Shown here: piece by piece, positions 8,289 through 17,776 of the stretch
Position numbering within the stretch: position 1 is the first letter of the stretch
Layout: each line of letters begins with the position of its first letter
Assembly: GCA_964582715.1 (NCBI GenBank)
Contig: CAZOSM010000002.1
Location: forward strand, 186,001-250,000
Reading direction: 5' to 3'
Origin: MFZZ01 sp964582715
Lineage (GTDB): Bacteria > Patescibacteriota > Microgenomatia > UBA1406 > GWC2-37-13
Length of the DNA stretch: 64,000 bases
Program-made: the position numbers and the translations under genes
The notes under the pieces: model-generated
Seen by the model: only the letters and a program-made list of their open reading frames with translations
Told to the model about the DNA's origin: nothing
Database searches by the model: none

Positions 8289-8449
8289 AAAGACGAAGTA
8301 TACTTTTCAACAAATAAGCTTGAGAACGCGTTACTACTTATGAAACTGACTATGTATCAAAGCGTTCTCATGCAGTAAGCAAGCGAGTAAGACGATGATT
8401 GTAATCAGTGTTAGGCGAACGTTTATTTGTGAAAAGTGTACGAGTCTTT
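8289..8449. repeat. 161-bp imperfect palindromic element with inner hairpin
   Basis: The outer arms, 8289-8317 and 8421-8449, are inverted copies with a few mismatches (aaagac...gtatacttttc opposite gaaaagtgtac...gtcttt). Inside is a perfect 9-bp hairpin, TGAGAACGC (8321-8329) with GCGTTCTCA (8362-8370). The hairpin loop holds TTACT (8331-8335), complementary to AGTAA at 8374-8378 and 8386-8390, so a pseudoknot is possible. No ORF is present. It fills the gap between galE and the PIG-L gene. It could be a MITE-like element or a structured RNA; there is no U-tract terminator. Confidence 0.6.
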
Positions 8450-8451
8450 AT

Positions 8452-9456
8452 TCACTTTTCCCATCCTTGAGGATGTTTTTTGTACCACTCAACTAATGTT
8501 TTCACACTATCTTCAAGCGAATGAGTCGGTTCCCAATTAAGAACTTTCTTAGCTTTTTCTGTTGATGCGATAAGCTTTGGTGATTCTCCTTTTCTTGCTT
8601 CACCTTGCTTTAGCTCAAATGACTTACCGGTTATTGCTTGGACTTGGTTCACAATCTCTTTTACAGAGTTACCAGTGCCTGTACCTAAATTAATAATTTC
8701 ACTTTTTCCTCCTTTGAGCAGATATTCAAGAGCTAAAATATGTGCATTATTGAGGTCAACCACGTTTACATAGTCACGAATTGGTGTGCCATCTGGGGTA
8801 TCAAATGTACCACAAGTAAGTTGAAACGGCTCAATACCCATCGCGCCACGAACTGCGTTTTGCATCAGGTGAACTGATGGCTTTTTTGAATCTCCAATTT
8901 CACCGTCATCTGTGGCACCACACACATTAAAGTAACGGAGGATTACATAATTGAGTCCATGGATTTTGTTGTACCAATCGATAATAATTTCAGAAAGTCT
9001 TTTAGATTCGCCATAAGCGCTATCTGGTGCAAGACGATGGTTTTCATCCAAAGGCACATATTCTGCCGAGCCATATACAGCACAGGTAGAAGAGAAGATG
9101 ATATTTTTAATATTATGTTTCAGCAAATAGGTAAGGAAATTCTGAGTTGCAACTGTATTATTGGAAAAATATTTTTCTGGTTTCTGCATTGACTCATTCA
9201 CACTACAACTTGCTGCATAATGTAATACAGCTGATATATCTTTTTCTTTTTCAAAAAGAGAAGCGAGGTCTGAACTTAGATCTACTTCATAAAAACGAAA
9301 CTTCTCTGGAAACTTTTCTTTCATGAGCTCTAATGGCTGTCTAAAACCTGTCGTGAAGTTATCTAACGCAACGACTTCGTATCCTTTCTGGAGAAGCGTG
9401 TATGCAGATACAGAACCTATATATCCACCCGCACCAGTTACGATTACTTTATTCAT
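8452..9456 (-). CDS. galE: UDP-glucose 4-epimerase
   Basis: An extended SDR enzyme interconverting UDP-glucose and UDP-galactose for surface glycans; 334 aa, full length. It has the NAD-binding GAGGYIG at the N-terminus, SSTCAVYG near residue 125 with the catalytic Ser/Thr, the YGESKR catalytic Tyr-Lys motif near 150, and DGTPIRDYVNVVDLNNAHILAL near 225. The frame opens at TTG 9462, but the ATG at 9456 gives the usual MNKVIVTGAGGYIG start; a minus-strand TACAAT (9465-9470) ends 8 nt upstream. Confidence 0.92.
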   Translation of the reverse strand: MNKVIVTGAGGYIGSVSAYTLLQKGYEVVALDNFTTGFRQPLELMKEKFPEKFRFYEVDLSSDLASLFEKEKDISAVLHYAASCSVNESMQKPEKYFSNNTVATQNFLTYLLKHNIKNIIFSSTCAVYGSAEYVPLDENHRLAPDSAYGESKRLSEIIIDWYNKIHGLNYVILRYFNVCGATDDGEIGDSKKPSVHLMQNAVRGAMGIEPFQLTCGTFDTPDGTPIRDYVNVVDLNNAHILALEYLLKGGKSEIINLGTGTGNSVKEIVNQVQAITGKSFELKQGEARKGESPKLIASTEKAKKVLNWEPTHSLEDSVKTLVEWYKKHPQGWEK

Positions 9457-9481
9457 ATTCAATTATTGTAGCAGAAAAATA

Positions 9482-10402
9482 TTACTTCTCATGTAACTTC
9501 TTCTGTATCTTCTTGAGATGAGGATTCCTTTCACTTATAAAAATACCAATGACAACGCATACCGAACCTATTATAAAAAAGAGATCAGGGTACTCGCCAA
9601 GTAAAGGTATTGCAACAAGTACCGCAACAACCGGCATCATATAGCTAAAAATACCCACCTTCTGTGCTGGCAACTTTTTAATAGCATAGTTATGAGTAAC
9701 ATAGCCCAGAGCAGACGAAAAAAAGATGCCATAAATAATTCCTACCCAACTGCGTTGTGTAAGTGATACAAATGACCATGTCTGCAGCTCTGAAGTCATA
9801 AAAGGGATAAATGTAATAGCACCCACCAGAAATTGAATTCCCGTGATCGTTATAGGGTCAACTTTAGCTGCAATCTTTTTGGTATGAATAACATGGAATG
9901 TGGCACCCAACATTGCAAGAACAAAGAATATGTTCCCCGTAACCTGTGATGCGATAGAATACTCAGAAGCTTGTGTACTATTTGAACGCAGAAGTGGTGC
10001 AAAAATAATAATAAGAACTCCTACAAATGCAAAGAGCATACCTTTTACAATCTGTGGGTGCGGTTTCTCTTTCAGGATAAATAAAGAGAGGACATATAAA
10101 ATAAGTGGTCCAAGTGCTCCAATAAGAGGAGCATTAATACTTGATGCCATATTTAATCCCATAAAGAAAAAAGAAACGTTTACAGTAACTCCCCAGATAC
10201 CACCGAGTATTACATGCGTTAAATGCTTACCCTTTATACGGTGCATTGATTTCAGAATAAATGGCAAGAAGAGTAGTCCAGCAAAAAAGAATCGCATAAA
10301 GGCAAGAGTAAAAGGGGGCATATCTGTTAGGGCGTATTTAAAGATAGGAGAAGCTGCACCCCATATGAGATTCGCAAAAATTACGGCTAAATATGCTGTC
10401 AT
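9482..10402 (-). CDS. EamA/DMT-family transporter
   Basis: A 306-aa protein with ten predicted TM helices in two EamA repeats. It has the typical N-terminal ANLIWGAASPIFKYALTDMP and a second-repeat end, GIIYGIFFSSALGYVTHNYA. It would export or import small metabolites; the substrate is unknown. TATACT on the minus strand (10409-10414) ends 6 nt before the ATG, so it has its own promoter despite sitting in a same-strand gene series. Confidence 0.85.
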   Translation of the reverse strand: MTAYLAVIFANLIWGAASPIFKYALTDMPPFTLAFMRFFFAGLLFLPFILKSMHRIKGKHLTHVILGGIWGVTVNVSFFFMGLNMASSINAPLIGALGPLILYVLSLFILKEKPHPQIVKGMLFAFVGVLIIIFAPLLRSNSTQASEYSIASQVTGNIFFVLAMLGATFHVIHTKKIAAKVDPITITGIQFLVGAITFIPFMTSELQTWSFVSLTQRSWVGIIYGIFFSSALGYVTHNYAIKKLPAQKVGIFSYMMPVVAVLVAIPLLGEYPDLFFIIGSVCVVIGIFISERNPHLKKIQKKLHEK

Positions 10403-10425
10403 TTATTCAGTATAGCGAAAAAGAG

Positions 10426-11316
10426 TTATTTTTGTTTTTTATGGAAAAACACAAGGAGCTCGCCTAAAATACCGGTCATAATAATCTGTATGCCGAGAAT
10501 AACAAAGAGTGATGCATACTGGAATGCAGGTCTTCTATAAAGGAGGATATCCATAAAAAGCCGTTGATAGGTTATAACAATAAGCGTTATTCCACCAATT
10601 GCCAGTAAAGCTCCTCCAATGGTGCCAAAAAAATGCAGAGGTCTTTCGGCAAATTTATAAAGAAAATACGCAGAAAGCATATCAATAAGGCCAATAAAAA
10701 GCTTAGACATACCAAATTTTGAAGTTCCATGGATACGAGGTCTGTTATTTACTTTTACTTCTGAAACTTTATACCCTTCATAAAAAGCAGCAAGTGGGAA
10801 GAATCGGAAATTATTTCCATATAAAGGTAATTCTTCTAAAATCTCTTTCCGGAACATCTTGAAACCACAATTGATATCCGAAAAAGGAGAATTAAGGAAT
10901 CTTTTCAAAAACCAGCCAGCTATATTTGAGTATATTTTAATAATGGGATTATCTTTTCTGTTGTGCCTATAGCCATTGACCAGGTCATAACCGTCTTCAA
11001 TCTTCTTATAGAAAGCCTGTAAATCTGCAGGATCATCTTGTAAATCTGCATCCATAAACACAATGTACTTTCCTTTTGCTTGTTTAATACCAGCGTTGAG
11101 CGCGCGGCCTTTACCCATCTGGCGCCCCATCTTTACTAGCTTGACTGTTTCATGATGTAACAATGGTTTGAGTACATCCATGTATGAGTCTAGAGAGCCA
11201 TCATCAACAAGAATGATTTCATATGAACCAAGTTTCTGTAGCTCCGTTTTTAAAGAAGGGAGTAGTTCAGGTAAATTTTCTTTTTCGTTATGAAATGGAA
11301 TTATGACAGATATCAT
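10426..11316 (-). CDS. Glycosyltransferase family 2 (DPM1/ArnC-like) with C-terminal membrane helices
   Basis: A 296-aa protein. The N-terminal GT-A domain has SVIIPFHNEKENLPELLPSL, the nucleotide-sugar site ILVDDGSLD, and the DADLQDDP (DXD) motif near residue 93. After residue 225 come two hydrophobic segments, as in polyprenyl-phosphate sugar transferases. It likely loads a sugar onto undecaprenyl phosphate. It is followed by a DUF2079 membrane protein, a pairing that suggests a glycan-lipid pathway. Confidence 0.85.
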   Translation of the reverse strand: MISVIIPFHNEKENLPELLPSLKTELQKLGSYEIILVDDGSLDSYMDVLKPLLHHETVKLVKMGRQMGKGRALNAGIKQAKGKYIVFMDADLQDDPADLQAFYKKIEDGYDLVNGYRHNRKDNPIIKIYSNIAGWFLKRFLNSPFSDINCGFKMFRKEILEELPLYGNNFRFFPLAAFYEGYKVSEVKVNNRPRIHGTSKFGMSKLFIGLIDMLSAYFLYKFAERPLHFFGTIGGALLAIGGITLIVITYQRLFMDILLYRRPAFQYASLFVILGIQIIMTGILGELLVFFHKKQK

Positions 11317-11328
11317 GTAAATATATGA

Positions 11329-12873
11329 TTAATAACTCGAAACACTTCTAAATACTTCAATACCGTTTTCACTGTATATTTTAATATACTTTTTGTCATA
11401 CAGAAGCTCTTTATATGCTGGCTCACTTTTTTCTCTTAAAAAACCATACCTCGCGTCATGGGTTTCGACTACTACATAATCTGCATATTTGTATTTCCAA
11501 GAAAAATCATAAAAATATTGGCGCGATGTAAAGTGAGGTGCAATAGTACCTGTTGTAGAAACCTTCAACTTATCATCATCGAGTAATTTTTTCCAGGCAA
11601 CAACCTCATAGTACTTTGCCTGTGGCTCTTTCCATGGATACGTATCTGCTTCTCTTGCGTAAGGCAGTTTACTATACATATATGAAAAGACAAGAGAAAA
11701 AACAGTAAGATATCCGATTACCATATATGAGATTGTCTCGGATTTGAGTTTTTTGTTATACCGTGACAATAACTGATAGGCAAACAAAATACCATAAATT
11801 GAAGAAATATACACGAATGGGGTAATAAGAGAGTCATAATGAAAGTAGGTATTGCGCATATTGTTATTGTTAGAAAGAAGGTTAATACCAAGCTCGGGGA
11901 GTGTAATAAGAAGCTGTACCGGAGATAAAACTGGCAAAAACCCTACAGGCCCCAACAGTTCGTAAGCATAAGTTAAGCTATGCATCTTAAAGGGATAGGT
12001 AAATAGTCTCCATGGTTGTTCTTTAATATGATCATAATATTTAGAAGCAAAATGCTCATCTCCGCGGGCTGTTGGGATAATAAATAGCATGGAAACAAGT
12101 ATCCAAAACACACTAACTGCAATGACAATAGTTGCAAAACGGGTATTTGAATTCTTTTTGAAAGCACTTACGTACTTTTTAGCAAAACCTTGCAGATCAA
12201 AAACCTGGGATATCTTGAGTCTATGATGTTTATATTCTTCATATAAGATATATAATCCAAAAAAAGCTGTTGTCATTCCTACTTGTTCTTTTGTTAACAG
12301 GCTTAAAAGAAGATAAATAAAGCTTGTTTTATACTTCTTTTCTAACCAATAATAGAACATTGCCAGCATAAAGAAGGTTGCTAAGGTTACTGCATGGAAT
12401 TCAAAAGTGTTTGCCTTCTGCATTGGGGGGTAGAGCAGATATGAAACAGCCAATGTAACACCAATCCATTCTGAGTAAGGCAGTTTCTTTAGTATTTTTT
12501 TACTTAGAAGGAATATAAACACCGCGCCCATAGCTAGAGTGACGCTCTGGATGATAAGTAACGTTTCTGGACCATCATATATAAAGTAAAACGGAGCAAG
12601 TAAGCCGAGTATCATATCGTTATGTATAGCCATTCGTTTCACTTGATCTGCAGTTGTATGCGGATTGGTGAGTTCGAGTATACGAGAAAAGTCTCCTGTC
12701 TGAATTCCTTTATATGTATTATATACAGTCTGATGCATGATCCCTAAATCAAAGTAATGAGCATACAGTTTTTCGTATCTATTAATAGTAAAGAGAGAAA
12801 AGTAGATTGAATACAATAAGATACAGCACGTTAAGACTATTTCAGGGAGATTCTTCTTTAAAAAAGATATCAT
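11329..12873 (-). CDS. DUF2079 polytopic membrane protein
   Basis: A 514-aa protein with about ten TM segments and a soluble C-terminal domain. DUF2079 features include YFDLGIMHQTVYNTYKG near residue 40, NPHTT and IHNDMILGLLAPFYFIY near 85, and WFxYSKLPYARE-like text late in the chain. The family is related to GT-C-fold glycosyltransferases, so it could use a lipid-linked sugar made by the neighbouring GT2; this is inference. TATAAT on the minus strand (12880-12885) ends 6 nt before the ATG. Confidence 0.8.
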   Translation of the reverse strand: MISFLKKNLPEIVLTCCILLYSIYFSLFTINRYEKLYAHYFDLGIMHQTVYNTYKGIQTGDFSRILELTNPHTTADQVKRMAIHNDMILGLLAPFYFIYDGPETLLIIQSVTLAMGAVFIFLLSKKILKKLPYSEWIGVTLAVSYLLYPPMQKANTFEFHAVTLATFFMLAMFYYWLEKKYKTSFIYLLLSLLTKEQVGMTTAFFGLYILYEEYKHHRLKISQVFDLQGFAKKYVSAFKKNSNTRFATIVIAVSVFWILVSMLFIIPTARGDEHFASKYYDHIKEQPWRLFTYPFKMHSLTYAYELLGPVGFLPVLSPVQLLITLPELGINLLSNNNNMRNTYFHYDSLITPFVYISSIYGILFAYQLLSRYNKKLKSETISYMVIGYLTVFSLVFSYMYSKLPYAREADTYPWKEPQAKYYEVVAWKKLLDDDKLKVSTTGTIAPHFTSRQYFYDFSWKYKYADYVVVETHDARYGFLREKSEPAYKELLYDKKYIKIYSENGIEVFRSVSSY

Positions 12874-12891
12874 GCACTAATTATAACAAGG

Positions 12892-13836
12892 TCACTCATC
12901 TTTATTTCCAGAATGGAATTTTTCATGCACTTCTTTCAGTTGAAAATTGGTTACGTGCGTATAGATTTGAGTTGTAGCAATATTTTTGTGGCCAAGCATT
13001 TCCTGAACAGAACGCAAATCCGCACCATGCGACAGTAAATCAGTAGCGTATGAATGGCGAAGGGTATGTGGCCCAATCCGGGTAACTATCTGAGCTTTTT
13101 TTCTATACTTTTCTATCATGCGTTCTATGGAGCGCACAGACAATCTACGCTTTTCGTCTGTGAGTTCTTCATCTTCTTTTGGGCCAGAATAGCGGATAAA
13201 TAAAGGCTTATATGGATCTTTGCGTTTATCCAAATACGTTTTCAATGCTTCTGTTGCCCGTTTAGATAAAAATACAACTCTGGCCTTACCTCCTTTACCA
13301 ATGACACCAAATTCACCAGTTTTTAAATTGACCTGATCTTTATTAAGCCGTGCGAGTTCTGATACACGCAATCCAGTAGAGAAGAGAACCTCCAGCAGTG
13401 CTTTATCACGCAAACTTGCTTCGTCTTTTCCTTCTACAGCTTTAAATAAACGTACTAGTTCATCTTGCTGAAGGAATTTAATAGTGCGATCTTGTTGTTT
13501 ACCAAGCTCGATCATCTCAGGAGGCATTACTTTTTTCTTTTGTTTAATCAGATATCTGAGGAAGCTACGTAGCGCAACGAGGAAATAATTCTGAGTTTGT
13601 CTTTTTAGATTACCTTTATAAGGGTTATTATAGTTTCTGGAAAGAAATAATCTAAAATCACGGATCGTATTTTCATCAATCTTTTCAACCTCAAAAGAAT
13701 CATCTTTGTGCTCTTCAACAACCCAATCATTAAAAAAATTGAGGTAATACGAATACATACGTATAGTTTTAGGAGATAAATTCTTATCAATTTCACAATA
13801 ATCAATAAACTGTTTTACTGCTTCATTTAGTTGCAT
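12892..13836 (-). CDS. Tyrosine recombinase, XerC/XerD-like
   Basis: A 314-aa site-specific recombinase. It has an N-terminal SAM-like core-binding domain (FIDYCEIDKNLSPKTIRMYS) and a C-terminal catalytic domain with Arg in LFSTGLRVSELARLN, the Lys in GKGGKARVV, HTLRHSYATDLLSHGADLRS and the nucleophile Tyr in IYTHV near the end. All catalytic residues (R..K..HxxR..H..Y) are present. It is the only recombinase in view, so it may serve chromosome-dimer resolution, but an integrase role cannot be excluded. It is next to a 0.75-kb non-coding region. TAATAT lies 6 nt before the ATG. Confidence 0.88.
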   Translation of the reverse strand: MQLNEAVKQFIDYCEIDKNLSPKTIRMYSYYLNFFNDWVVEEHKDDSFEVEKIDENTIRDFRLFLSRNYNNPYKGNLKRQTQNYFLVALRSFLRYLIKQKKKVMPPEMIELGKQQDRTIKFLQQDELVRLFKAVEGKDEASLRDKALLEVLFSTGLRVSELARLNKDQVNLKTGEFGVIGKGGKARVVFLSKRATEALKTYLDKRKDPYKPLFIRYSGPKEDEELTDEKRRLSVRSIERMIEKYRKKAQIVTRIGPHTLRHSYATDLLSHGADLRSVQEMLGHKNIATTQIYTHVTNFQLKEVHEKFHSGNKDE

Positions 13837-14585
13837 ATATTCATATTAAACGACGTTACTAGGTTTGTAAAGGAGGACAGCCTTATTAAATAAGTAAATA
13901 TAAATATAACTTATAGTATTTTTGCCCGTTAGTAAAATTTGGAGCATAGTAATACATATTAACCATTAGTCTAAGTACAAAACTGTGAATAAAGAAGAAG
14001 TGCACACTACTATGACAAAGAGAATAAGTATGGTTATATCAATACATACTATTTTTAGACATCATCTTGTAACATTTACTTATAACTATGTTGCGAATTA
14101 CTATAGTAAGATGGCGCTTTAATTAGTTAATAAACTTAATTGAATTATGAATAATGAATACGTATTTACTCCTACAGGACTTATAATATTCATCAAAAAG
14201 GTATCCCTTCAATTCAGTTTAGATAAAGAATTATTTTTCATTATTCAAAGATATAACAAAAAAAGCGTATCAAAATTTAGACTGCTGCATAGCTCTAGCA
14301 ATTAGAGTAGTAGAGTGCTAAAAAGTTATGGGTGCTAATTTAGACTGCTAGGACAATTAAAAAATCAAACAAAAAAAGAATATTAGATATTTATTAATGA
14401 AGTTACTGAATTGTGACTAATTTAAACTTAACACAAGTTGACTACAACTTTCAACTAAACATTTTTATAGGAGCTAAACTTTTCAATAAAAATTATCTAT
14501 AATTCACTTACCTAAATTATAGTAGTTAGCACAACAATCCAAATTAGCAATGCCTTTTTACAGTTAAATTATACTATAAGTATAA
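13837..14585. other. Non-coding AT-rich region between xer and tdk
   Basis: About 750 bp without a convincing gene. It contains two copies of AATTTAGACTGCT (14274-14286 and 14337-14349), a small hairpin CTCTA..TAGAG at about 14292-14306, and CTTATAGTATTTTT near 13909. A TTTGGAGCATA near 13937 is also notable. The last two motifs, and TTTAGACTGC, recur in the non-coding region at 62.9-63.8 kb. A 52-codon frame at 14147-14305 (plus) has no support. It may hold a dif-like or other cis-acting site; I cannot identify one. Confidence 0.4.
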
Positions 14586-15161
14586 TTAAATAATTCCACC
14601 TTCACGCATGTAGCAGGAACCACAGAGAGAGTCGTATGTTATTTTATCTGCCCCATCAATTGCCACTTGTTCACCACTAAATGTGTATTTACCATTAATT
14701 TTTCGAGTATTAAACTCAGCTTGAGAACCGCAAAAGCACATAGTAGGGAGTTTTTCTATATTATCGGCAATCTCCAAGAGCCGTTTGCTGCCTGGAAACA
14801 TCTTAGTTTGGAAATCAGCACGTAAACCAAAACAAATAACAGATATATTATCTTTTTTTGCAAGCTCATATAGTTCACTTACTTGATGGGGAGTTAAAAA
14901 TTGAGCTTCGTCTACAAGTACACAGGATATATTTTCAAACTTTCTTGCCTCTTCTAATAGATTAGTATCTGTATCTGCAAGAATATCTACTTTACACTTG
15001 TGGCCACCTCGAGCTACCACATAACTTTGTCCTTTTGTATCAACCTTTGGCTTAATAACCAATACGTTTAATCCGCGCTCGTTGTAGTTAAATGCAGTTT
15101 TAATAAGAGTATCGCTCTTACCACTATTCATAGCGCCGTATTTAAAGTGTAGCTTTGCCAT
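14586..15161 (-). CDS. tdk: Thymidine kinase (type II)
   Basis: A 191-aa enzyme phosphorylating thymidine to dTMP, a nucleoside-salvage step. It has Walker A GAMNSGKSDTL at residues 9-19, the DEAQFL (Walker B/lid) motif near 93, CFGLRADF near 120, and the structural zinc site CFCG...CGSCYMREGG at the C-terminus. Length is typical. TAATAT on the minus strand (15168-15173) ends 6 nt before the ATG. Confidence 0.93.
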   Translation of the reverse strand: MAKLHFKYGAMNSGKSDTLIKTAFNYNERGLNVLVIKPKVDTKGQSYVVARGGHKCKVDILADTDTNLLEEARKFENISCVLVDEAQFLTPHQVSELYELAKKDNISVICFGLRADFQTKMFPGSKRLLEIADNIEKLPTMCFCGSQAEFNTRKINGKYTFSGEQVAIDGADKITYDSLCGSCYMREGGII

Positions 15162-15209
15162 TATCTGATATTAAATATAAAAAGAGTCATAATTTCAATA
15201 TAAAATTAG

Positions 15210-15291
15210 TGCCGGAGAAGGGACTTGAACCCCCACCCCTTGCGGGACACGGTCCTAAGCCGTGCGCGTCTGCCAATTCCGCCACTCCGGC
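15210..15291 (-). tRNA. tRNA-Leu (anticodon TAG)
   Basis: On the minus strand the acceptor GCCGGAG pairs with CTCCGGC. The anticodon stem CACGG/CCGTG encloses CTTAGGA (anticodon TAG). A long variable arm (TGTCCCGCAAGGGGT) and the T-arm GGGGG TTCAAGT CCCTT follow, with discriminator A. The class II shape supports Leu. CCA is not encoded. 82 nt. Confidence 0.95.
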
Positions 15292-15320
15292 AGTAAGATT
15301 TACCTTTAGCTAGGTCATCA

Positions 15321-15977
15321 TTATATCATGTGGTGCTTACCTTTTCGCAGAAAGAGTGCAATAAAAAGGCCAAAGACAAAACCGCCTATATGCGCAAACC
15401 AAGCGACTCCACCTTCTGCTGCAGGATCGAAAGTGGTAAACCCACTAATAAGTTGGATAATAAACCAGTAACCCAAAAATAACCATACTGGTAAGTTAGC
15501 AGTTGTGATATAGAAACCTGTAAATATAAGAGATTTTATTTTAGAGTGTCTAAAAAGTATAAAATAAGCTCCAGCGACACCCGATATTGCGCCTGATGCC
15601 CCAACTAACGGGATAGGACTTACGGGATTTAAGAAATATTGTATTAAGGTAGCAAAGATTCCAGCTAGAATATAAAAGATGGCATAACCCACATGGCCCA
15701 TACGGTCTTCAACATTATCGCCAAAAATATGAAGAAACCACAAGTTGGAAGCTATATGCCAGATACCACCATGGAGGAACATAGAGGTAATAATAAAGCT
15801 ATACGACTCAAAATTAAATAAATTAAAGTTACGTGGAATAAATGCATTTTGATAGATAAACCGTTCAAAGCTTGGTGCAGAGATCTGAATATAAAAAACA
15901 AATACATTTAAAATAATGATGGCATAATTTACCAGAGGGAAAGAATCTTTATGAGAAGAATCATAGAGTGGGAACAT
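15321..15977 (-). CDS. Rhomboid-family intramembrane serine protease
   Basis: A 218-aa protein with about six TM helices. The catalytic Ser is in VGASGAISGVAGAYF near residue 130 (GxSG) and the catalytic His in AHIGGFVFGL near 195. HGGIWHIASNLWFLHIFG near 70 is the conserved TM2 region. It cleaves membrane proteins within the bilayer; substrates are unknown. TATAAT on the minus strand (15984-15989) ends 6 nt before the ATG. Confidence 0.9.
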   Translation of the reverse strand: MFPLYDSSHKDSFPLVNYAIIILNVFVFYIQISAPSFERFIYQNAFIPRNFNLFNFESYSFIITSMFLHGGIWHIASNLWFLHIFGDNVEDRMGHVGYAIFYILAGIFATLIQYFLNPVSPIPLVGASGAISGVAGAYFILFRHSKIKSLIFTGFYITTANLPVWLFLGYWFIIQLISGFTTFDPAAEGGVAWFAHIGGFVFGLFIALFLRKGKHHMI

Positions 15978-16080
15978 GTAGTAATTATACCCTGAAAGGG
16001 TAAATAAATGGTCAAATACTCTTTTTTTCTGTTACAATAACACTCTAGAAGCAATATACTAAACTCTATTAGCTCTCCTA

Positions 16081-16167
16081 GGAAGGATGCGAGAGTGGTT
16101 TAATCGGCACGCCTGGAAAGCGTGTGTGGCCTTGCGGCTACCGAGGGTTCGAATCCCTCTCCTTCCG
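16081..16167 (+). tRNA. tRNA-Ser (anticodon GGA)
   Basis: Acceptor GGAAGGA pairs with TCCTTCC. The anticodon stem CACGC/GCGTG encloses CTGGAAA (anticodon GGA). A long variable arm and the T-arm GAGGG TTCGAAT CCCTC follow, with discriminator G. Class II shape. The following bases are CCCA, so CCA is not exactly encoded. 87 nt. Confidence 0.95.
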
Positions 16168-16193
16168 CCCACGTGCAAATCAACTTTAACGAC

Positions 16194-17132
16194 TCACCCT
16201 CTGACAATAATCTCATTATTCCAAGGATCTAATATTCGTACTGCACCTTCAACTTCTTTATAATCAATGCCGTGATCATCCAATCTTTTCTTAAGAGAAG
16301 TGACATCTTTTTCAGAATCTAATATAAGCTCAAAACTTTTTAAACCAAGTGAAGAAGATCGTTTGCCAGCTCCAGCACTTTCCCACATATTAAGTCCAAG
16401 ATGATGATGATAGCCACCTACAGATACAAATAAAGCAGATCCCATATCTGCTGTAATATCAAACCCTAGAGCAGTCACATAAAACTCTTTTGCTTGTTCT
16501 ATAGAACCAACTTTCAAATGAACATGCCCCATATGCTTCTCTGTTGATTCATATTCGGAAGCATACTGCTGGATATAAGCTGCAGGATCAATATATTCAG
16601 AACCCATTTTGATTTTGCCATTCTCCCATTGCCAGACAGATTTATCTTTATCGAAATATAACTCAAGTCCGTTTCCTTCTGGATCATTAAAATAAAATGC
16701 TTCACTCACTAAATGATCTGCTGTACCTACATAAAGCTCTGGTTTCTCTGCAATTAACTTCTGTACTTTTCTGGCAAGCTCACCTCGTGAAGAAAATACA
16801 ATAGCATTATGGTACAAGCCGGCACTTCCTGCAGATGCTACTGTATAATCTGATTGTTCTAATGCAATAATCTCTCTATTGTCATGACCCAGTATGACGA
16901 CCTCATCTTCTGTATCTAATACTTCTAAATCAACATACGTTGTATAAAAATCCTTCACCGTTTTTAAATCTTTCACATACAGATGAGTAGCTCCCATATC
17001 CAACTGCCGAGAGAGCAGAGTAGTATTTGTCTTGTTTTCGAGCAGAGCCTGCTCATGTAACATATCCTGCGCCATAATACCTATAACTATAATACAAATA
17101 ATGCTGACAACACCAATTAAAAGCTTGTTCAT
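16194..17132 (-). CDS. Two-domain VOC protein, CatE-like (catechol-2,3-dioxygenase-like), with N-terminal signal anchor
   Basis: A 312-aa protein. Residues 1-25 are hydrophobic and would anchor or export it, unlike cytoplasmic CatE. Two VOC repeats follow: the first has MGATHLYVKDL, LYHNAIVF and NGLELYFD; the second has MGHVHLKVGS, YHHHLGLNMW and a final EIIVRG. The His/His/Glu metal ligands look conserved in both. Family members open catechol rings or handle related electrophiles. It is followed upstream by an FMN reductase and a divergent HxlR gene. TAAAAT lies 5 nt before the ATG. Confidence 0.75.
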   Translation of the reverse strand: MNKLLIGVVSIICIIVIGIMAQDMLHEQALLENKTNTTLLSRQLDMGATHLYVKDLKTVKDFYTTYVDLEVLDTEDEVVILGHDNREIIALEQSDYTVASAGSAGLYHNAIVFSSRGELARKVQKLIAEKPELYVGTADHLVSEAFYFNDPEGNGLELYFDKDKSVWQWENGKIKMGSEYIDPAAYIQQYASEYESTEKHMGHVHLKVGSIEQAKEFYVTALGFDITADMGSALFVSVGGYHHHLGLNMWESAGAGKRSSSLGLKSFELILDSEKDVTSLKKRLDDHGIDYKEVEGAVRILDPWNNEIIVRG

Positions 17133-17135
17133 ACA

Positions 17136-17714
17136 TTATTTTACTTTATTTCGTGCTTCTTTGAGAGCGTTGCCCCACCAAGTAAGTTGGTCCAACATAA
17201 GGTCTGACATGCCATGAAAGGGTTTAAACATAGCAATACCTTCTTTTGAGTCCAAATTCCATGGCTCCGGTATAAGTACTGCTGTTCTAACTGAGACCAT
17301 TTGTAGTTCTGCAGCAACGTTTCTTAGATGTTCTACAGCTCGAGCTCCACCCACACTTCCGTAAGAAACTAAACCTACAGGCTTTTTATTCCATTCCGGG
17401 TAGACGTAATCAATAGCATTCTTGAGAACTGCCGAATAGCTATGATTATACTCTGGAGTAATCCAGATATACCCATCCGCCTGCTTAATTTTATCTGCCC
17501 ATTTACGTGCTTCTTTATTAACATAGTTCCCTTTATTTGAAGAAGGAGAAACAGGTTCATTAAAAAATGGTAGGTCCAGATCTCGTAGATCAATAAGCTC
17601 AACATCTAGCTCATCTCTCTTTTTTGCTTCTTCTAAAATGAACTGTGCTGGTTGCTCACCAAAACGGTTTTCTCTTGTACTTCCCAAGATTATAAGTATT
17701 TTTAGCTTATTCAT
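17136..17714 (-). CDS. NAD(P)H-dependent FMN reductase (flavodoxin-like quinone reductase family)
   Basis: About 192 aa. The flavin phosphate loop is GSTRENRFGEQPAQFI at the N-terminus, then TPEYNHSYSAVLKNAIDYV near residue 80 and SYGSVGGARAVEHLR near 108. Family members reduce FMN, quinones or azo dyes. The frame extends to 17777, but the Met at 17714 begins the standard MNKLKILIILGSTR core. It lies 3 bp upstream of the CatE-like gene, so they form an operon divergent from an HxlR regulator. Confidence 0.85.
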   Translation of the reverse strand: MNKLKILIILGSTRENRFGEQPAQFILEEAKKRDELDVELIDLRDLDLPFFNEPVSPSSNKGNYVNKEARKWADKIKQADGYIWITPEYNHSYSAVLKNAIDYVYPEWNKKPVGLVSYGSVGGARAVEHLRNVAAELQMVSVRTAVLIPEPWNLDSKEGIAMFKPFHGMSDLMLDQLTWWGNALKEARNKVK

Positions 17715-17776
17715 AGTGTATAAATAAATTTGTAATTTAACTAAGCCTACTATATACTTATAGTTACTTTTAATCA

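Noticed and set aside
8410..8416. GTTAGGC here and at 38360-38366 looked like an integron attC core
   Set aside because: No matching second core site with the right spacing and no palindromic attC fold linking the sites; a tyrosine recombinase alone does not support an integron.
14147..14305. A 52-codon ORF in the non-coding region at 14 kb
   Set aside because: It has no convincing promoter or Shine-Dalgarno, shows no family similarity, and overlaps the repeated TTTAGACTGC motif.
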